Assembly (NCBI GenBank): GCA_916048095.2
Contig: OU696574.1
Coordinates: 5,255,087-5,319,086, forward strand
Reading direction: 5' to 3'
DNA length: 64,000 bases
From: Sacculina carcini
Lineage: Eukaryota > Arthropoda > Thecostraca > Sacculinidae
Positions 42,571 to 56,800 of this stretch are shown here, in pieces. Every line of letters starts with the position of its first letter. Position 1 is the first letter of the stretch. The notes below the pieces were generated by a model, which was not told where the DNA came from, searched no databases, and was given only the letters and a program-made list of their open reading frames with translations. A program made the translations under genes and the position numbers.

Positions 42571-45500
42571 GTGTGTGTGTCTGTGTGTGTGTCCCACCCT
42601 ACTTGGTTCATTTTCTATGAGCTGCTACTCGGCCATCACTTGGTGTACCGCTAAAAAAATTATACCATCATGTTGGAAATTTTCTTGTCTACACGATAAG
42701 CTAAACTTAAAATTTTATAAATTAAACCAAAGAAAGTTATAGCGGTGAAAAGACAAAATGAACCCTGAAAAATGCGAAAATTTTGGTAATTTTTTGTAGA
42801 CTACTCCTCCTAAACCAGCAATGGTACAACTATACAAATTATACCAATGTGTAGAAAAATTTTCTGTTCTACTCAACAAACTATAATTCATACCCAAAAA
42901 TTGAATATAAAACATGTAAAATGGAAAAAATTCAAAATACATTCAAAATTATATTTAAACTCCACGCGTACGATTTTCTATACTTTTTTCTCTATTTCTC
43001 AAAAACTAGTTATCACACATCTAAATAAAAAATACCATTATGCTGGGAATTTTGTTGTCTACAACACGGTATTATTTTTAATTTTCCAAAGTGTATTAAA
43101 AAAAAGTTACGGCGGTGTGAAGTGTAAATGACAAAAAGGCAAAAAAGCAAAATTAGCACAAGAAACGTTAATATTTTGGTCAATATTCCGCTATCTATTC
43201 CTCATAAACCAGCAATGGTACAGCTATACAAATTATACTATTGTCTAGATAATTTTGTGTTCTACAAGAAAACTGATAATTTATACCCACAAATGATACA
43301 AAAAACGTGTAAAATTGGCAAAATTCTCAAATACATCCAAAATTACACTTGAACACCGGGTGATTAAAATTAATTCATTTTCTACCTATTTCTCAAAAAC
43401 TATTTGTCACACATTACATCTATTATACCATCGTGCTAGAAATTCTGTTTTCTACAATACGGTATAATTTTTAATTTTCCAAAGTGTATTTGAAGGAGGT
43501 TACGGCGGTGTAAAGTCAAAATGTCATGTTGCCAATTTGACAGCTATTATGCGCACTGGCGATTACACATGAATACACTGATTTTATTTCACTGAAGTCC
43601 AATCACAATTGACGCACTTGCGATTACACAGGAATATACTACTGTGTAGAGAATTTTGTGTTCTACAAGATAAGCTATAATTTATACCCACGAATGATAC
43701 AAAAAACGTGTAAAATTGGCAAAATTCTCAAATACATCCAAAATTACACTTGAATTTACACTTGAAATTACACTTGGGCGACTAAAATTAATTCATTTTT
43801 CTACTATTTCTCAGTAACTATTTGTTATACATAAAAATAAATTATACCATCGTGCTAGAAATCGTGTTTTCTACAATGCGGTATAATTTGTAATTTTCCA
43901 AAGTATATATGAAGGAAGTTACGGCGGTGTAAAGTCAAAAGGACATATTGCCAATTTGACAGCTATTATGCGCACTTGCGATTACACAGGAATATACTAC
44001 TGTGTAGATAATTTTGTGTTCTACAATATAAGCTTTAATTTATACCCACAAATGATACAAAAAAGAGTAAAATTGGCAAAATTCTCAAATGATCCAAAAT
44101 TACACTTGAACACCGGGCGACTAAAATTAATTCATTTTTCTACTATTTCTCAGTAACTATTTGTTACGCATAAAAATAAATTATACCATGGTGCTAGAAA
44201 TCTTGTTTTCTACAATACGGTATAATTTCTATTTTTCCAAAGTATATCTGAAGGAAGTTACGGCGGTGTAAAATCAAAAGAACATATTGCCGATTTGACA
44301 GCCATTATGCGCACTTGCGATTACACAGGAATATACACCGAATAAATTTCACTGAAGCCCAATGAAAAGAAAGGCTTTATTGTCCTCAATATTTACACAT
44401 GAATTTTTCCGCACGACGGGCGGGTAAAATGCTACTGGGAACAAAGTAAACTACTGAATTTTACTGTGTAATTTAATTGGTTCAATTTCAAGCTGCATAA
44501 GGATACGGATTGTAATATCATGCAATGCCAACTATATGCATCTGCTGTTTTAGCGGAAGCATTAATCTGGAATAATAGAGATGACAGAAAGTTACATTGT
44601 TTTGATAATGTTACACTTCTGAATTACTACACACGAAGGACGGGTGTGAACTTGAGCAGTGTTGAGGGAAAAAACATCGTCAATAATTAAAACAAGAATT
44701 AACAAATTTGACTTTTTCTATTGGTCGTTTTTCATAAATTTTCTTTGTGTTTGTTTCGTGTTTGAGTTCTGAATTATTCCGCACGACGGGCAGCTTTAAA
44801 TATGAGGCGGGTTGTGGAAAAACATATTTTCTAAATTGAAACATAAATTTCACATTTAGACTTTTATATTGGCTAAGTCTTTTCTATGGGTTTGTTTTTA
44901 TTTCTCAGTTTGCTCTAATTTTTTTATGAATTGAATATTAATTATATTTTATGAACTGTTCCGCACGACGGGCGGGCTTAAATGTATCTATAAAGAGTGG
45001 GTTTAAATGATAGCGGGGTATATGATATTTTGCTAGCAGTAAATATTCCAGCGATAAAAGTAGAATAGCTCTTGAGCAAATGATGGAGAATGATGTGAAC
45101 CTTCAAATATATTTTGCGATCTGATGATATATGTATTAGGAATAATACGTAGCAGAATATAGATTGCATAATATAATATCGGCTGTAATACCAAGGGCTG
45201 TAATATCAAGGGCTGTAATATCGGTGTAATCCAAAAAATAACAACTGTATGAATATGATGCATTAGTGGAAGCATTAACCGGGAGTTATGAGATAATATT
45301 ATGGAAAAAAGTTCATATATATACTAAAAAATTGTATTGTTATTTTGTGTTTACATTTCGAAATTATCCCTGACGACAGGCTTAAGTATGAAGCGGGTTG
45401 ACTGAATAATATGCCGTCAATTATTAAAATAAGAATAGGCAAATTCAGAACAGGAATTTTCTATTGGTATAGATTTTACAATTCAGAGTTTTCAATTAGA

Positions 45501-46736
45501 CTGGCTGTTTGCATTTAAATATGTATTACTTTTGTTTTATTAATTGTTCCGCACGACGGGTGGGTTTAAACATTCAATTTTACCGTGTGGAATGAATCCA
45601 TATACAAAACTCACGGGCTTGACTTCAAGATCCAGACTCACTCATGTAAATGTGACTTAAATGATGTATAAATATATCGCATTATGCAACAAATTTGAAT
45701 TTAGCTGCCTTGCAGTTTGGTTCCGATATTATATTGGCGGTTTGAGAGAAAAGTATTGGTGGGCCGCGTGTTTGGAACCCCTGGGGTAGATAATCTCAGT
45801 CTTCTGATTACAAATTATGATCGAATCAGTATATTTTTTGATCACAAACTAATAAGTTGAATCACCTCAGACTAGGCTGAGTGCGGTCAAGATTGAATGG
45901 TTGGGTTGGGTTGGGTAGGTTTGACTCAGGTTATATTGGGTTTTAATGATAGCGGAAAAAATATATATTTTAGCAATACATATTATAGCGGTAAAAGTAA
46001 GATAGTACTTGAGCAAATAATGTTGGGGAATCATGTTAAGTAATAAATATAGTTTGGAAACATTCTGATAAAAAGATTTCATCATCTTTCATTGTTTGTT
46101 TCGTGTTTGTGTTCTGAATTATACCACACGACGGGCAGATTTATATATCAGGCGGGTTGAGGGATAATATTTGTCAAAATAAGAACAAAAATATTCACAT
46201 TTAGACTTTTCTATTGGTTAAGATATTTATAGGTTACATGTCTTGCTTTTCAATTTGCATTCATTATATTTTATGGATTTAATATGAATTTCATTGTATA
46301 AATTGTTCCGCACGACGGGCGGGTTTAAAAAAGTGTTTCCATTTTTTAGTTCATTTTTTCAAAGGGTTCATTTAGAAAAAGGTAATTTCTTTCTAAATAT
46401 AAATGCTCCTCGAGCAGCAACTATAGACAATAGAACGTTCAATTTCCCCTGTAGAATTAATCCATACACAAAACCAATGGATTTGACTTCAAGATCCAGA
46501 ACGGATCGTGTTCGAGTTCTGAATTATTCAGCACGACGGGCGGGTGTAAAAATGACCAAGGCGGGCTGAGGGGAAATATTTTGTTGAAATAAAAATAATT
46601 AAACTTGGAATTTTTTATTGATTAATATTTTTATGAGTGTACCCTATTTCATTTTTAATTTTCCATATTTTTTATGAATTGAATATTAATTTCATGTTAT
46701 GAATTGCTCCGCACAACGGGCGGGTTTTAATGCTAG
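42569..46736 (+). mobile_element. Helitron-like element, unit h
   Basis: The 5' end keeps the TGTGTCTGTGTG and CCCACCCTACTTGGTTC words but not the canonical TCTATATATATAAAAG. The stem-loop series is present (about 42660, 42840, 43030, 43225, 43430, 43640, 43850, 44000, 44190) and the hairpin series runs from about 44405 to the last CCGCACAACGGGCGGG and ATGCTAG at 46736. It is about 4.17 kb, collinear with unit b but clearly diverged, so it is an older copy. No coding capacity. Confidence 0.65.
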
Positions 46737-48129
46737 TAAATATATAAAAGAGATCCTCTGTCTGTGTGTGTGTCTGTCTGTGTGTCCCACCCTCGTTGGT
46801 CCATTTTCAGCTATTCATCAGCTATTACTCGGCCACCACTAAACGTACTCGCTAACAATTTGTACCATCACGTTGGAAATTTTCTTGTCTACACTTTACA
46901 CTAAATTTTAAATTTTAAAAATGAAACCAAAAAAAGTTATAGCGGGGAAAAGACAAAATGAACCCTGAAAAATGCGAAAATTTTGGTCAATATTCTGCAA
47001 TCGAGATCTCCTAAACCAGAAATGGTACAGCAATACAGAGTATACCACTGTGTAGAGAATTTTCCGTTCTACAAGATAGGTTATAATTTATATCCAAAAA
47101 TTAAATATAATGTATCTAAAAATGACAAAATTTCAATCTACATTCAAAATAATATTTATACTCCACACGTCCGATTTTCTTTGATTTTTTCTCTATTTCT
47201 CATAAACTAATTATCACACATCTAAATAAATAATACCATCATGCTGGGAATTTAGTGTTCTACAGCACATAATAAATGTTAATTTTCCAGAGTGTATTAA
47301 AAAAGTTACGGCGGTGTGAAGTCAAAATGGCAAAACCAGCACTGAAAAACGCGAATATTTTGGTCAATATTCCGCTATATATTCCTCATAAATCAACAAA
47401 GTTAGAGCTATAAAAATTATACTGTTGTGTAGAAAATTTTGTGTTCTACAAGAAAAGATATAATTTATACCCACAAATGATACAAAAAACGTGTAAAATT
47501 GGCAAAATTCTCAAATACATCCAAAATTGCACTTGAATACCGGGCGACTAAAATTAATTCATTTTTCTACATATTTCTCAGTAACCATTTGTCACACATT
47601 AAAATAAATTATATCATCGTGCTAGAAATTTTGTTTTCTACAATACGGTATAATTTCTAATTTTCCAAAGTGTACTTGAAAGAAGTTACGGCGGTGTAAA
47701 GTCAAAAGGACATATTCCCAATTTGACAGCTATTATGCGCACTTGCGATTACACAGGAATACACACTGATTTAATTTCACTGAAGCCCAATCACAATTAA
47801 GAATGCATCATATTAGCTCCAAGCATTGATAGTGTGGTTTTATTGAGTACAGTATAATTAATGCTACACTATACTGAATAGAAAGGTTTTATTGTACTCA
47901 ATATTTACACATGAATTGTTCCGCAAGACGGTAAAATGCTACTGGGAACAAAGTAAACTACTGAATTTTACTGTGTAGTTTAATTGGTGTAATTTCAAGT
48001 TGCATACGCTCAAGTTGCATAAGGATACGGGTTGTAATATCATGCAATGCCAACTATATGCATATGCTGTTTTAGCGGAAGCATAAATCTGTAATTATAG
48101 AGATGACAGAAAGTTGCATTGTTTTGATA
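46737..48129 (+). mobile_element. Helitron-like element, unit i, truncated
   Basis: It begins TAAATATATAAAAGAGATCC directly after the CTAG of the previous unit (head-to-tail) and follows the unit layout to ATTGTTTTGATA at 48129. There the match to the other units stops and LINE sequence begins. Confidence 0.65.
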
Positions 48130-51100
48130 CACTCACTCATTGGTCACTCATACAAGCAGTTCAGTCAATAGTACGTGTACACGAGTACGTATACACGACA
48201 TATAAGCACATGTGACAATAGTCCGACAAGCTCGCGCTTCTTTTCGGACTAATACTTAAACACTAAGCAAGACTACTACTATTTGCTAGCTAGCGCCACA
48301 GTCATTCTGATATATAGATATATATATTCTGATATATGATTATATAGTCGACAACAATCAAATATAGATCACACGCAGGATGAATACATGCAAACATGCA
48401 GGCTTGTATGCACACTCGCACGCATGTACATTCATACATACACATTTACAGAGTTTCATATAAACACACAATCGCATATACTTGCACATAGATATATGCA
48501 TCACGGTACACTGGAGTATTGTTTGGCCAGCAAATGTTTTCTTAACTCTTTTTTGAATTTGGTAAAGCTTCCTTCTATAAGAAGTTCTTATATTTCTGAC
48601 GGCAGACCGTTGAATATTCTTGGTCCGTCGTATATAATACTGTTCTTGTATATTTGTGTTCTATATGACGGTACTTCCAGATCTATGTTGTTTGATCTTG
48701 TCAGTCTTTCTCTGTTCAGCAATTGAAACGGTGATCCACACCGTATTGTTTTATGTATCAGCAATACTGCGAAGTATTGGCGTATGGAGTTAATGTTCAG
48801 TATGTTTTTGTTTTGATAGACTTGTTCCGTTGATTGGTATTTTTTCATGAAGTAAATGCACCGGAGGAACATGTTTTGTGTAATTTGTATAGTTTTGAGA
48901 AAACTTGGCCAAGTGTTCGCCCATATTGAAACGCAGTATGTTATATGTGGGTAGAAGAGTGAATAGTACAGGTTCATCATTAAGTCTGCAGATAAATTGT
49001 GTCTTGTGCGATAAAATATACCAGTAATTTTTTAGAGTTTGCCGCCCACTTCCTCAATTTGATGTCTCTGATTTAAATTTTCGTCGATTTATAATCCAAG
49101 GAATTTGGTTTGTTTTACCATAGATATAGGTTCTCCGTTGATAGATATTGCTGGAAAGTCAAATTGAAGTGATATGTTCTTGAATCAAACAAATTTCGTT
49201 TTACTGGTGTTCATTTTTAACTTATTGTCTTGTATCCATCTATTAATTTTTTCCAATTCCTCAGTTAAAGTGGTGTACAGTTTGTCCAGTGAGTCATCTT
49301 TTAGTAACAGAGTGGTGTCGTCTGCATAAATGGTGTAGTGAAATTTATCGCTGGCGTTTATTATGTCATTAATGAATATTAGGAACAACGTTGGCCCGAT
49401 AATTGAGCCTTGTGGAACTCCATTTTGAATAGCAAGAGCCGGCGACACCTCATTATTGCATGCGACGAACTGTTTCCTATCGCACAGGTAGCTTTTTATC
49501 AATTTTAAACAAACTCCTCTGATACCCAGGTTTTCCAATTTGTCGTACAGAATGGTGTGATCAAGACTGTCGAAAGCTTTGGACAAATCAATGAATATAC
49601 CAATGGATATCTCTTTTTCCTCTAAGCATTTGTATACTTGATGAACGAAACTTAATATTGCTTTTTCTGTTGATCGGTTTTCTCTGAACCCAAATCGCTG
49701 CGTTATCAGCAGTTCATTTTTTTCAAGGTAGGAACACAGTCTCGAGTTAATGATAGATTCAAAAAATTTGCTGAATGCGGGTAGAATTGATATTGGCCGA
49801 TAGTTATCGACTGCGGCTTTGTCCCCTGATTTGTGTACCGGTAGAACTCTTGCTGTTTTCATTTGGCGTGGGAAATAGCCGTCCTTTAATGATAAATTTA
49901 TTATATGGCATAGGGGTAAGGATATGTAAGGAGATGTTCGTACCAACAGTTTTGGTGGAATGTCGTCGTATCCGGGGGAGTTGGACTTCATTGAAGAAAT
50001 CACTCTGTTGATCTCAGCTTCGGTAGTGGGTTCCATAAACATGGAGAATGTGGTTAGATGCTTCAAATAACGTCTGTGATCAGTATGTGTTTCTGGAGTT
50101 GCAAGTGAGGTTTTCAGGAAATGAGTGTTGAAGGTTGCGGCTGTGTTCGCGCATGGCGGATGCAATTCGATTGTTTGAGATTTGTTCTGTTTTCTACCCA
50201 TTAGTGAATTTAGAATAGACCATTGTTTTTTCGGGTCGTGCCTGTTCTCGGTGAGTTTGTTTTTATAGTATTGATTCTTTGCTGCACGGAGTATAGTAAC
50301 TAGTATATTTCGGTACTTCCTGTATGTTTCCCCGTATGTAATTGGCCACTTTTTCGATAACGTTTTTAGCCTGTTTTTCTCAGTTATGCACTTTTTTAGT
50401 GATGCTGTTATATGTGGACATATTGTGTTCTTTGTTTTGTTTTTCAGTATTTTCAGTGGAAATTGTATATCGAATGCCTCTTTAAATTTTGAATAAAATA
50501 TATCGAAAGCCTCGTCAGCGCATTCACAATTCAAGACGTCTTCCCAATTAGTTGATCGGATGATCAAAACCATTCAATTTGTCATCACTCAACACCCTAC
50601 GTCTAACATAATTTTGATCCTGACTTGATAACGGAGTTATACGGAACTGTGAGACTACTGGGCAATGATCCGTTATGTCGGTCTCGATGATCAGGTTTCT
50701 ACTGTTTGCTTGCATCTCAGTGGTCCAAATGTGGTCAATCAAAGTCGCTGTGTTATCTGTTACTCTGGTTGGTCTGGTGATTGTGGGAAACAGATAGTTT
50801 GAATACATAATGTTTATGAAGTTATTTGTGTTTTCGGTTGATTTTAGTAGATCAATGTTGAAATCTCCAAATATAGCAATGTTTTTGTACTTTTTGCAGC
50901 TATTAATGTCAGCGATAATATCTTGAATTTGGATACTTTTCCGTTTGGAGGTCTATATATACACATGCATATTGTCCAATAATTATTGTGTTTTATTTGC
51001 ACAGAGAGAGTTTCTGCGTGAGACGAGGATATTTTATACTCTGCCACCTGTTTCGATTTGTAACAATCTTTCACAAACATTGCCACTCCACCGCCATGAA

Positions 51101-51278
51101 TATATATTTCATTAAAATAACTATTGTAACCCGGTAATGCATACAGCGATAAATATTCCTTGTTCAGCCTGATTTCGTTCAGTCCCACGATTTCAGGGCT
51201 TAAAGAAATTCCCGCCATGATTTCGTCTATAAATTGTTGAAAGTTTTTTGGTATAGATCGTATGTTGAAATTTAAATC
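48130..51278 (-). mobile_element. Decayed LINE related to LINE B, 5'-truncated (LINE C)
   Basis: Read leftward: endonuclease pieces (51218-50844 with VGLNEIRLN, then 50808-50580 with ATLIDHIW and ETDITDHCP), the RT core (50573-49185), and a C-terminal piece (48980-48588). RT motifs: VDNYRPISILPAFSKFFESI, GIFIDLSKAFDSLDH, QNGVPQGSIIGPTLF, YADDTTLLL. Wording matches LINE B closely. Homology on the right stops near 51278, at the start of the endonuclease domain, so ORF1 is gone. Frame changes separate the pieces at least two or three times. The left 460 nt are 3' UTR with a (CACT)-like end. Confidence 0.88.
49185..50573 (-). pseudogene. LINE C reverse transcriptase core, open stretch
   Basis: An open run of 462 codons covers the whole RT palm and fingers including YADDTTLLL, the thumb start SKTKFV, and the linker PKKQWSILNSLMGR that LINE B shares (PKKQWKTINALMGR). 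The frame breaks on both sides, so no functional protein is expected. Confidence 0.85.
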
Positions 51279-51784
51279 TCCTCATCATCGACACCCTCTA
51301 GCACACGACAGAACAGAACACCTATGGCGTTCAATATATATATATATATTGTTTCTGCTCTGTGCCATGAAACATATCCATATATGCTTCTTGGAAAAAT
51401 AAACCACTAAATACTTGAACTAAATTCATTTTTTGATGATGTTGCCAATTTCATCAAAGTTAACATCAATTACAGATCATCGAACAAAATTTAAATAAGT
51501 TGCTTCCGAAGGAAAAAGTGACCTATCCATGGAGCCCATTTGAATGGGCGGGCTGAATTATGTATTTTGGATTGAAAAAAATGTGAAAACAATAAATAAT
51601 ACTCGGTTTTATGTCCAAACTGTTAAGTTCCAAAAATTTCAAACAATTTCAATGATAATTTCTGCTTGCATGCGTTCGTGGGTTAAGGAAGATAGTTAAT
51701 GACTATTGTATTTGAATTCTTCATTAAAGTCGTTCATAGATATTGAACTTGGACGCGAGCAGGCATTATTTTTTATCCACCCTC

Positions 51785-51852
<68 letters not shown>

Positions 51853-51879
51853 GATTTCATTGAATGTTGAATACAGCTG

Positions 51880-51956
<77 letters not shown>

Positions 51957-52612
51957 TGTGTGTGTATGAATGTGTGTATTATTACTCACACCGTGATAAG
52001 CGAAGCTTGTGTGGAAGAATACACTTGATTTCTGGTCTAATTTTCACTTTAAAAAGGTCCCTTATACATGTGGATAAATGTGTTAGCAACAACATGTAAA
52101 GATATCTAACACAACATTCAATGAAATCGTATATAAAACTCAAAATTCACTTGTAGCAGACGGATACATCCATTTTCAGCTATTGGTAGCTGTTTCAAAT
52201 CAAATCATATCAAATCAAATTCAATGCTTCCTATAATAAATTGAATTGAATTGAATTGTATTGAATATTCACATAGAAGCATATGAAGTGATTCCATACC
52301 AAAAACTGTTTTCCAAAATATTTGCTCAAACATGTAGAGGAGCTAATGCACAAGGGTTTCTCTTATACACGGGAAATGCTGTAATAAACTAAGCATGAAT
52401 TTTGAATGAAAAGAAACGATATCATCAGAAAATGAGCGAGCAGCTATGAGAAAATCAAACACAAAGCAAAATCTACAATATCAAATAATACGCCACTAGA
52501 CGTTTGACCACATTAATATCACCACACTGAGAGTATACCAACATTAACAAGAACAAGAACAGACCGTCAGCGACAGCAGGCAAAGCAAACGTGTGGCTGA
52601 GCAAAAACTCAC
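51279..52612. other. Intron with two (TA)n tracts and an inverted repeat
   Basis: (TA)n at about 51788-51850 and 51884-51953. A perfect 24-bp inverted pair lies at 51846-51869 and 52112-52135. The rest is AT-rich, with AATTGAATTG repeats near 52240. No gene is recognised. Confidence 0.7.
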
Positions 52613-52845
52613 TTTTTGTTAAGGTTAGCAGGCTGGCGTGTAATGGCGTCGGAGTTCACGGGATCATCGACACTCGGCATGCCGTCGGAGTCATTTACCA
52701 GGGCCGAGACGCGCGCCGTCAGTCGGCCGCCGATCGCTTCACATTGACGCAACAGTCGCTGAAACGCGGCGCGCATGCGCACCACATCACTGGCGGCGTT
52801 CAACAGCTGAGCATTTACACCCTTGATCTGACGCAGCTTGAACAC
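52613..52845 (-). CDS. SMARCAD1: SMARCAD1-like chromatin remodeller, window exon 3
   Basis: The exon starts on a whole codon, VFKLRQIKGVNAQLLNAASD, and continues through RLLRQCEAIGGRLTARVSAL to NLNK. In vertebrate SMARCAD1 the same region reads INGLSEDLIWHCK ... NKCEDISNKLTKQVTML just before the ATPase domain, so position and helix pattern agree although identity is modest. The acceptor is GTGTAG before 52845 and the donor is AAAA/GTGAGT after 52613. It is 233 nt and leaves two bases into an Asn codon completed by window exon 4. It is GC-rich against AT-rich introns. Confidence 0.88.
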
Positions 52846-53899
52846 CTACACGTACACACCCCAAACGCACATGAACAGAGGATGAAATATAGGTAGAAAG
52901 TGGAAACATAAACAATGCCACAAAAATTCAGCTTTTCTGACAACTTATACAGTGCAGAATGGCGCTCAGGGAAATACGTGCACAAGCACACACACGAACA
53001 CATAAAGACAAACACACAGACATACACACACAAACATACATACACAAGTTTGTGATTTGCCGTGCCGAACAAAGGTTGTGTTGAAGTGGTTGTGAAAACG
53101 TTGTGATTTGTAGTGTGCAGCGAGTGAACTCGTGATTTGTCGGTGCACGCGTACAGGTCATCACCGGGTTTGAGCCAATAGAAGCCCCTCACAGAGAAAC
53201 ACAGTGGGTAAAAAATTATGAGGAGATACAAAAAGAGAAGTGTAAATCCTGAGTAAGAAAAAGTGAGCGGTATGATCGAGAAACTGCAAGAGATTGAAAC
53301 GGAAGAAACAGCCATGAAAAAGGCACTAGAATAAATGAAAAAGCAAAACGAAAGCCTAATGAAGGATAACAAAAGTATAGACCAAATTATCCAAAGGCAC
53401 AGGGAAGAAATTGCGCCAAACAAGACTAATTAATATTATTATTAATTGCAAGCAAGTTCAGTAGCATGAGAAGAGTGCAAGCATTGTAACCACCATGCGA
53501 TGGTCTCATGCACATGAAGCGCCCAAACAAACAAAGGAAATATAGCAAAAAGTGAAACAAACTGGATATTACGCATAAAAATGCAAAGCTATGCGAAGGC
53601 AGTGGGAAAACAGTGAAATAACAAGCGAAAGGGGTAAGCAGAAAAAAACTAAAACTGATTAGAGAAAGTGTTATGAATAAATATGTGAGGTTTTTTGGTA
53701 GAAGAGAATAATACCAAAAATAGAATAAAAAAAGACAAATCAGATATAGCAAATATCAAAGTCATAATCAATGTTATTTCAAGGAATATAAATGAGCATA
53801 TGGTACTTGAAGAGTTCTATAGACTGATGTTTTAAAGATGATTATGACAAATGGAAAGCGGATAAGACGAGCACTTGACTCGTTCCTACGAAAATCAAC
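52846..53899. other. Intron with CA-rich flank and a coiled-coil relic
   Basis: A CA-rich tract adjoins the exon (52846-53045). On the plus strand about 53270-53425 reads as a broken coiled-coil segment (MIEKLQEIETEETAMKKALE), probably an ORF1 scrap of another LINE. A 50-60 bp sequence at 53449-53503 recurs at 58386-58445. Nothing else is recognised. Confidence 0.45.
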
Positions 53900-56800
53900 T
53901 CGATTAGAACAACTAGGTGAGAACACAAATACAAACACAGTTGTCAGTGGTTCAGTGTGGATAAATTGCTGGTGTTGAGTTTACTGAGATCAATTTGTGA
54001 AGGTGTGAGAGTGTGTTGTGATGACTGTGTTGGTGTGGTGTAGTGTGTGAGCGAAGCTTGTGTGGCGGTGTTGTGTGAACGCCGCGAAGGCACTCAAGTT
54101 ACATTTGCTGGTATCAAGGTGAGTGGGGTGACGCGGTCCTGTCTCCGTGGGAAAATGACAGGTAGAAGAAGGAAACAGGCAAGTGAGGGTGTGGGGGAGG
54201 ATCAGGTAGATGTAGGAAGGTTTGAGGATGAAAAAATGGGGCGGAATCTGAGAAGTGTGAGGTCATGAAAGAAGTAGAGGAGAACACCAGGAGGATAAGG
54301 GAGTTGTGGGGAGAAATAGGGAGACACCGATTAAGGAGGCAAAAAGTAGGGATTTAACCGTCGCTATGGAAGAGATGCGCAAGGAAATGCAGGGGTTGAG
54401 GAATTCATTGATGGATTTGAGGGAGACAAATGAAAAAGTTAAAAGTGAGAATGCAGGACTGAAAGATCGTTTTCAGGTCTTACAGGAGAATGAAAGGTTA
54501 AGAGAAATGTTCAAAGCCAGAGAAGACGTAGCGAAACAACATGATGAAAATGTGGGTAAGATGAAACAGAAGCAAGAAGCGTGGGTGAAAGAGCCAGCTG
54601 AGGCAACTCAGGATTTCAAGGGTATCATGAAGCAACAAAAAGAAGAAAATGATGCTAAAATTTAAAAGGAAGTAGTGCATGTTCTGAAGCACAAATAAAG
54701 CGTTGTGAGGGACATTGTTGAAAAAAGCAGAGTGTTATTGTCTTCGGAATGAAGGAGGATGAGTACCCTAACAGATGGGAACGAAACAAGGGTGAGATGA
54801 AAGTGGCTGAAAATGTAATAGGTGTTATGGAAGAAGGGGCAGCAGAGGAGATTCAGGAAGTATTCAGACTGGGGAAGTATGAGAAGGGTGGCATGAGGCC
54901 TCTGAAGATCACATTCAGGAGCCAGATGGTGACCAGCAAAGTGCTGGAAAAGACTTGAAGTTGGCACAGGAACATAAAAGGAAAAATGGCTGGGTAAGAG
55001 AAGATCTCAATAAGGAGGAAAGGCAAAAACGTAATTAATTGTTTCAGGAATCTAAGGAAAGGAACATGCAAATAACTGAGAAAGAGAAGGAAATTGTTTA
55101 CTGGAGAGTGCTGGACGGAAGACCGAGGAAATGGTACAAACCAAAACAAAACTTAATAAACGGATAGACAATACTGGTGGGTGATGTGGTGGCAGTGAAT
55201 ATAGACTGAAAATTGCTTACACAAATGCGGATGGATTCTTATCGATAAAAATTGAGCTGGAGGATTACCTGAGAAGATTGAAGCCACATGTTGTTTGCAT
55301 TACGGAAACGAAGTTATCACAAGACGTTAATGGTATCCTGAGGGACGGCAAATACAACATTTTCAGAATACATAGGAAGGGGAAATTTGGGGGAGGCGTT
55401 ATGATATTGCTAAGAAAGGATGTAAAAATTCAAAGCACGTATTCTGGAAAAGGTATGGTGGAGTTTTTCAGAGTAAGAATTAGAGCTAATAACATTTGTA
55501 AATGTATTGCAGTAATGTATGTCCCACCTAAAACTGTGAAATGACAAACAGAAGAATATAAAGAAACGATACTGGAAGCAAGGGAGGAGCTTGAAAATAT
55601 AACGGGACGGGGTAGACAATTAATACTCATGGGGGATTTCAATTGCAAAGAAATTGATTGGGAGAACTGGACGACCAGTGGAAATAAACATACATGGGGG
55701 TAAATGTTACTGGGCATAATGATGAACAGCCTAATGACCCAGTGGGTGACGGTAAATACTAGGTATAGGGGAGATGATGAACCTTCTAGACTTGATTTGG
55801 TATTTACAGGGCATCCCAATGAGATAGAGGAAATTCGCTACGAAAGTGCACTGGGCCAAAGCGATCATGTATTAATAGAAATTAAGACAGTGGACGGTAT
55901 TACACGATCGGAAAGTTTGGGAGTTCCGCCACAAGCGAAATTGAATTACGCTAAGTGTGATTTTGACAGTATGAAATAATTTGCAGCAATGGATTGGGAG
56001 TACTTACTGGAAACAGAGAGTTTGCATGGAAAATACAATACTTGTCTAGTATTTACAAAACGGGCGTAGAGCGGTTTGTGCCCAAATAGAAGGAAAATAC
56101 TATAGTTGGGAAACAATGGTTTAATAAAAAATGTGCTAGGGCACGAACATTGAAGAAAAAACCGTGGACGAGGATGATAAGAAACACGCGTAAAACTAGA
56201 TATGAATATAAAAAGCACGCAACTTTTACGTTGAAGTGAGAAGACAGGATGAGAGAATATGAGAACACGATTGTAGACAAGAGCAAATATGAGCCCAAAT
56301 TGTTTGACAAATTTCTGAAAAGGAAATGAAAAATAAGGTAGTTATAGATACGTTAAAAGATGATGAAATTTTTTAGGAGGCGGGAGATATATGCGAAGTA
56401 ATGAATAAAAGGTTTAAAGAAGTTTTTGTAACTGAGAATGTGTTGGAAGCACCGGCGATATTCAGCTCTAGTTTGGGAATTGACCGTATTGAATTAGATC
56501 CTGGAGAAGTTGAGAAACGTCTCAGTATGCTGGCAAGCAGGAAAGCTGTAGGTCCAGATGAAATTGCTGTTGTGGTTCTAAATGAATGTAGACATGAGCT
56601 GTCTACTCCAGTGTACAACATTTTACAGTGTAGTCTAACAGGTGTCCAAGAGTGTCTCAAGAGTGGAAATTGAAACACAATCCCGATATATAAAGGAGGA
56701 AATAGGGAGGATCCGTTGAATTATCGACCCGTTTCGCTGACAAGTGTCCTGTGTAAATTGGTTGAGTCAATCATTAAGGATAGATGGGTGTCGTATCTGG

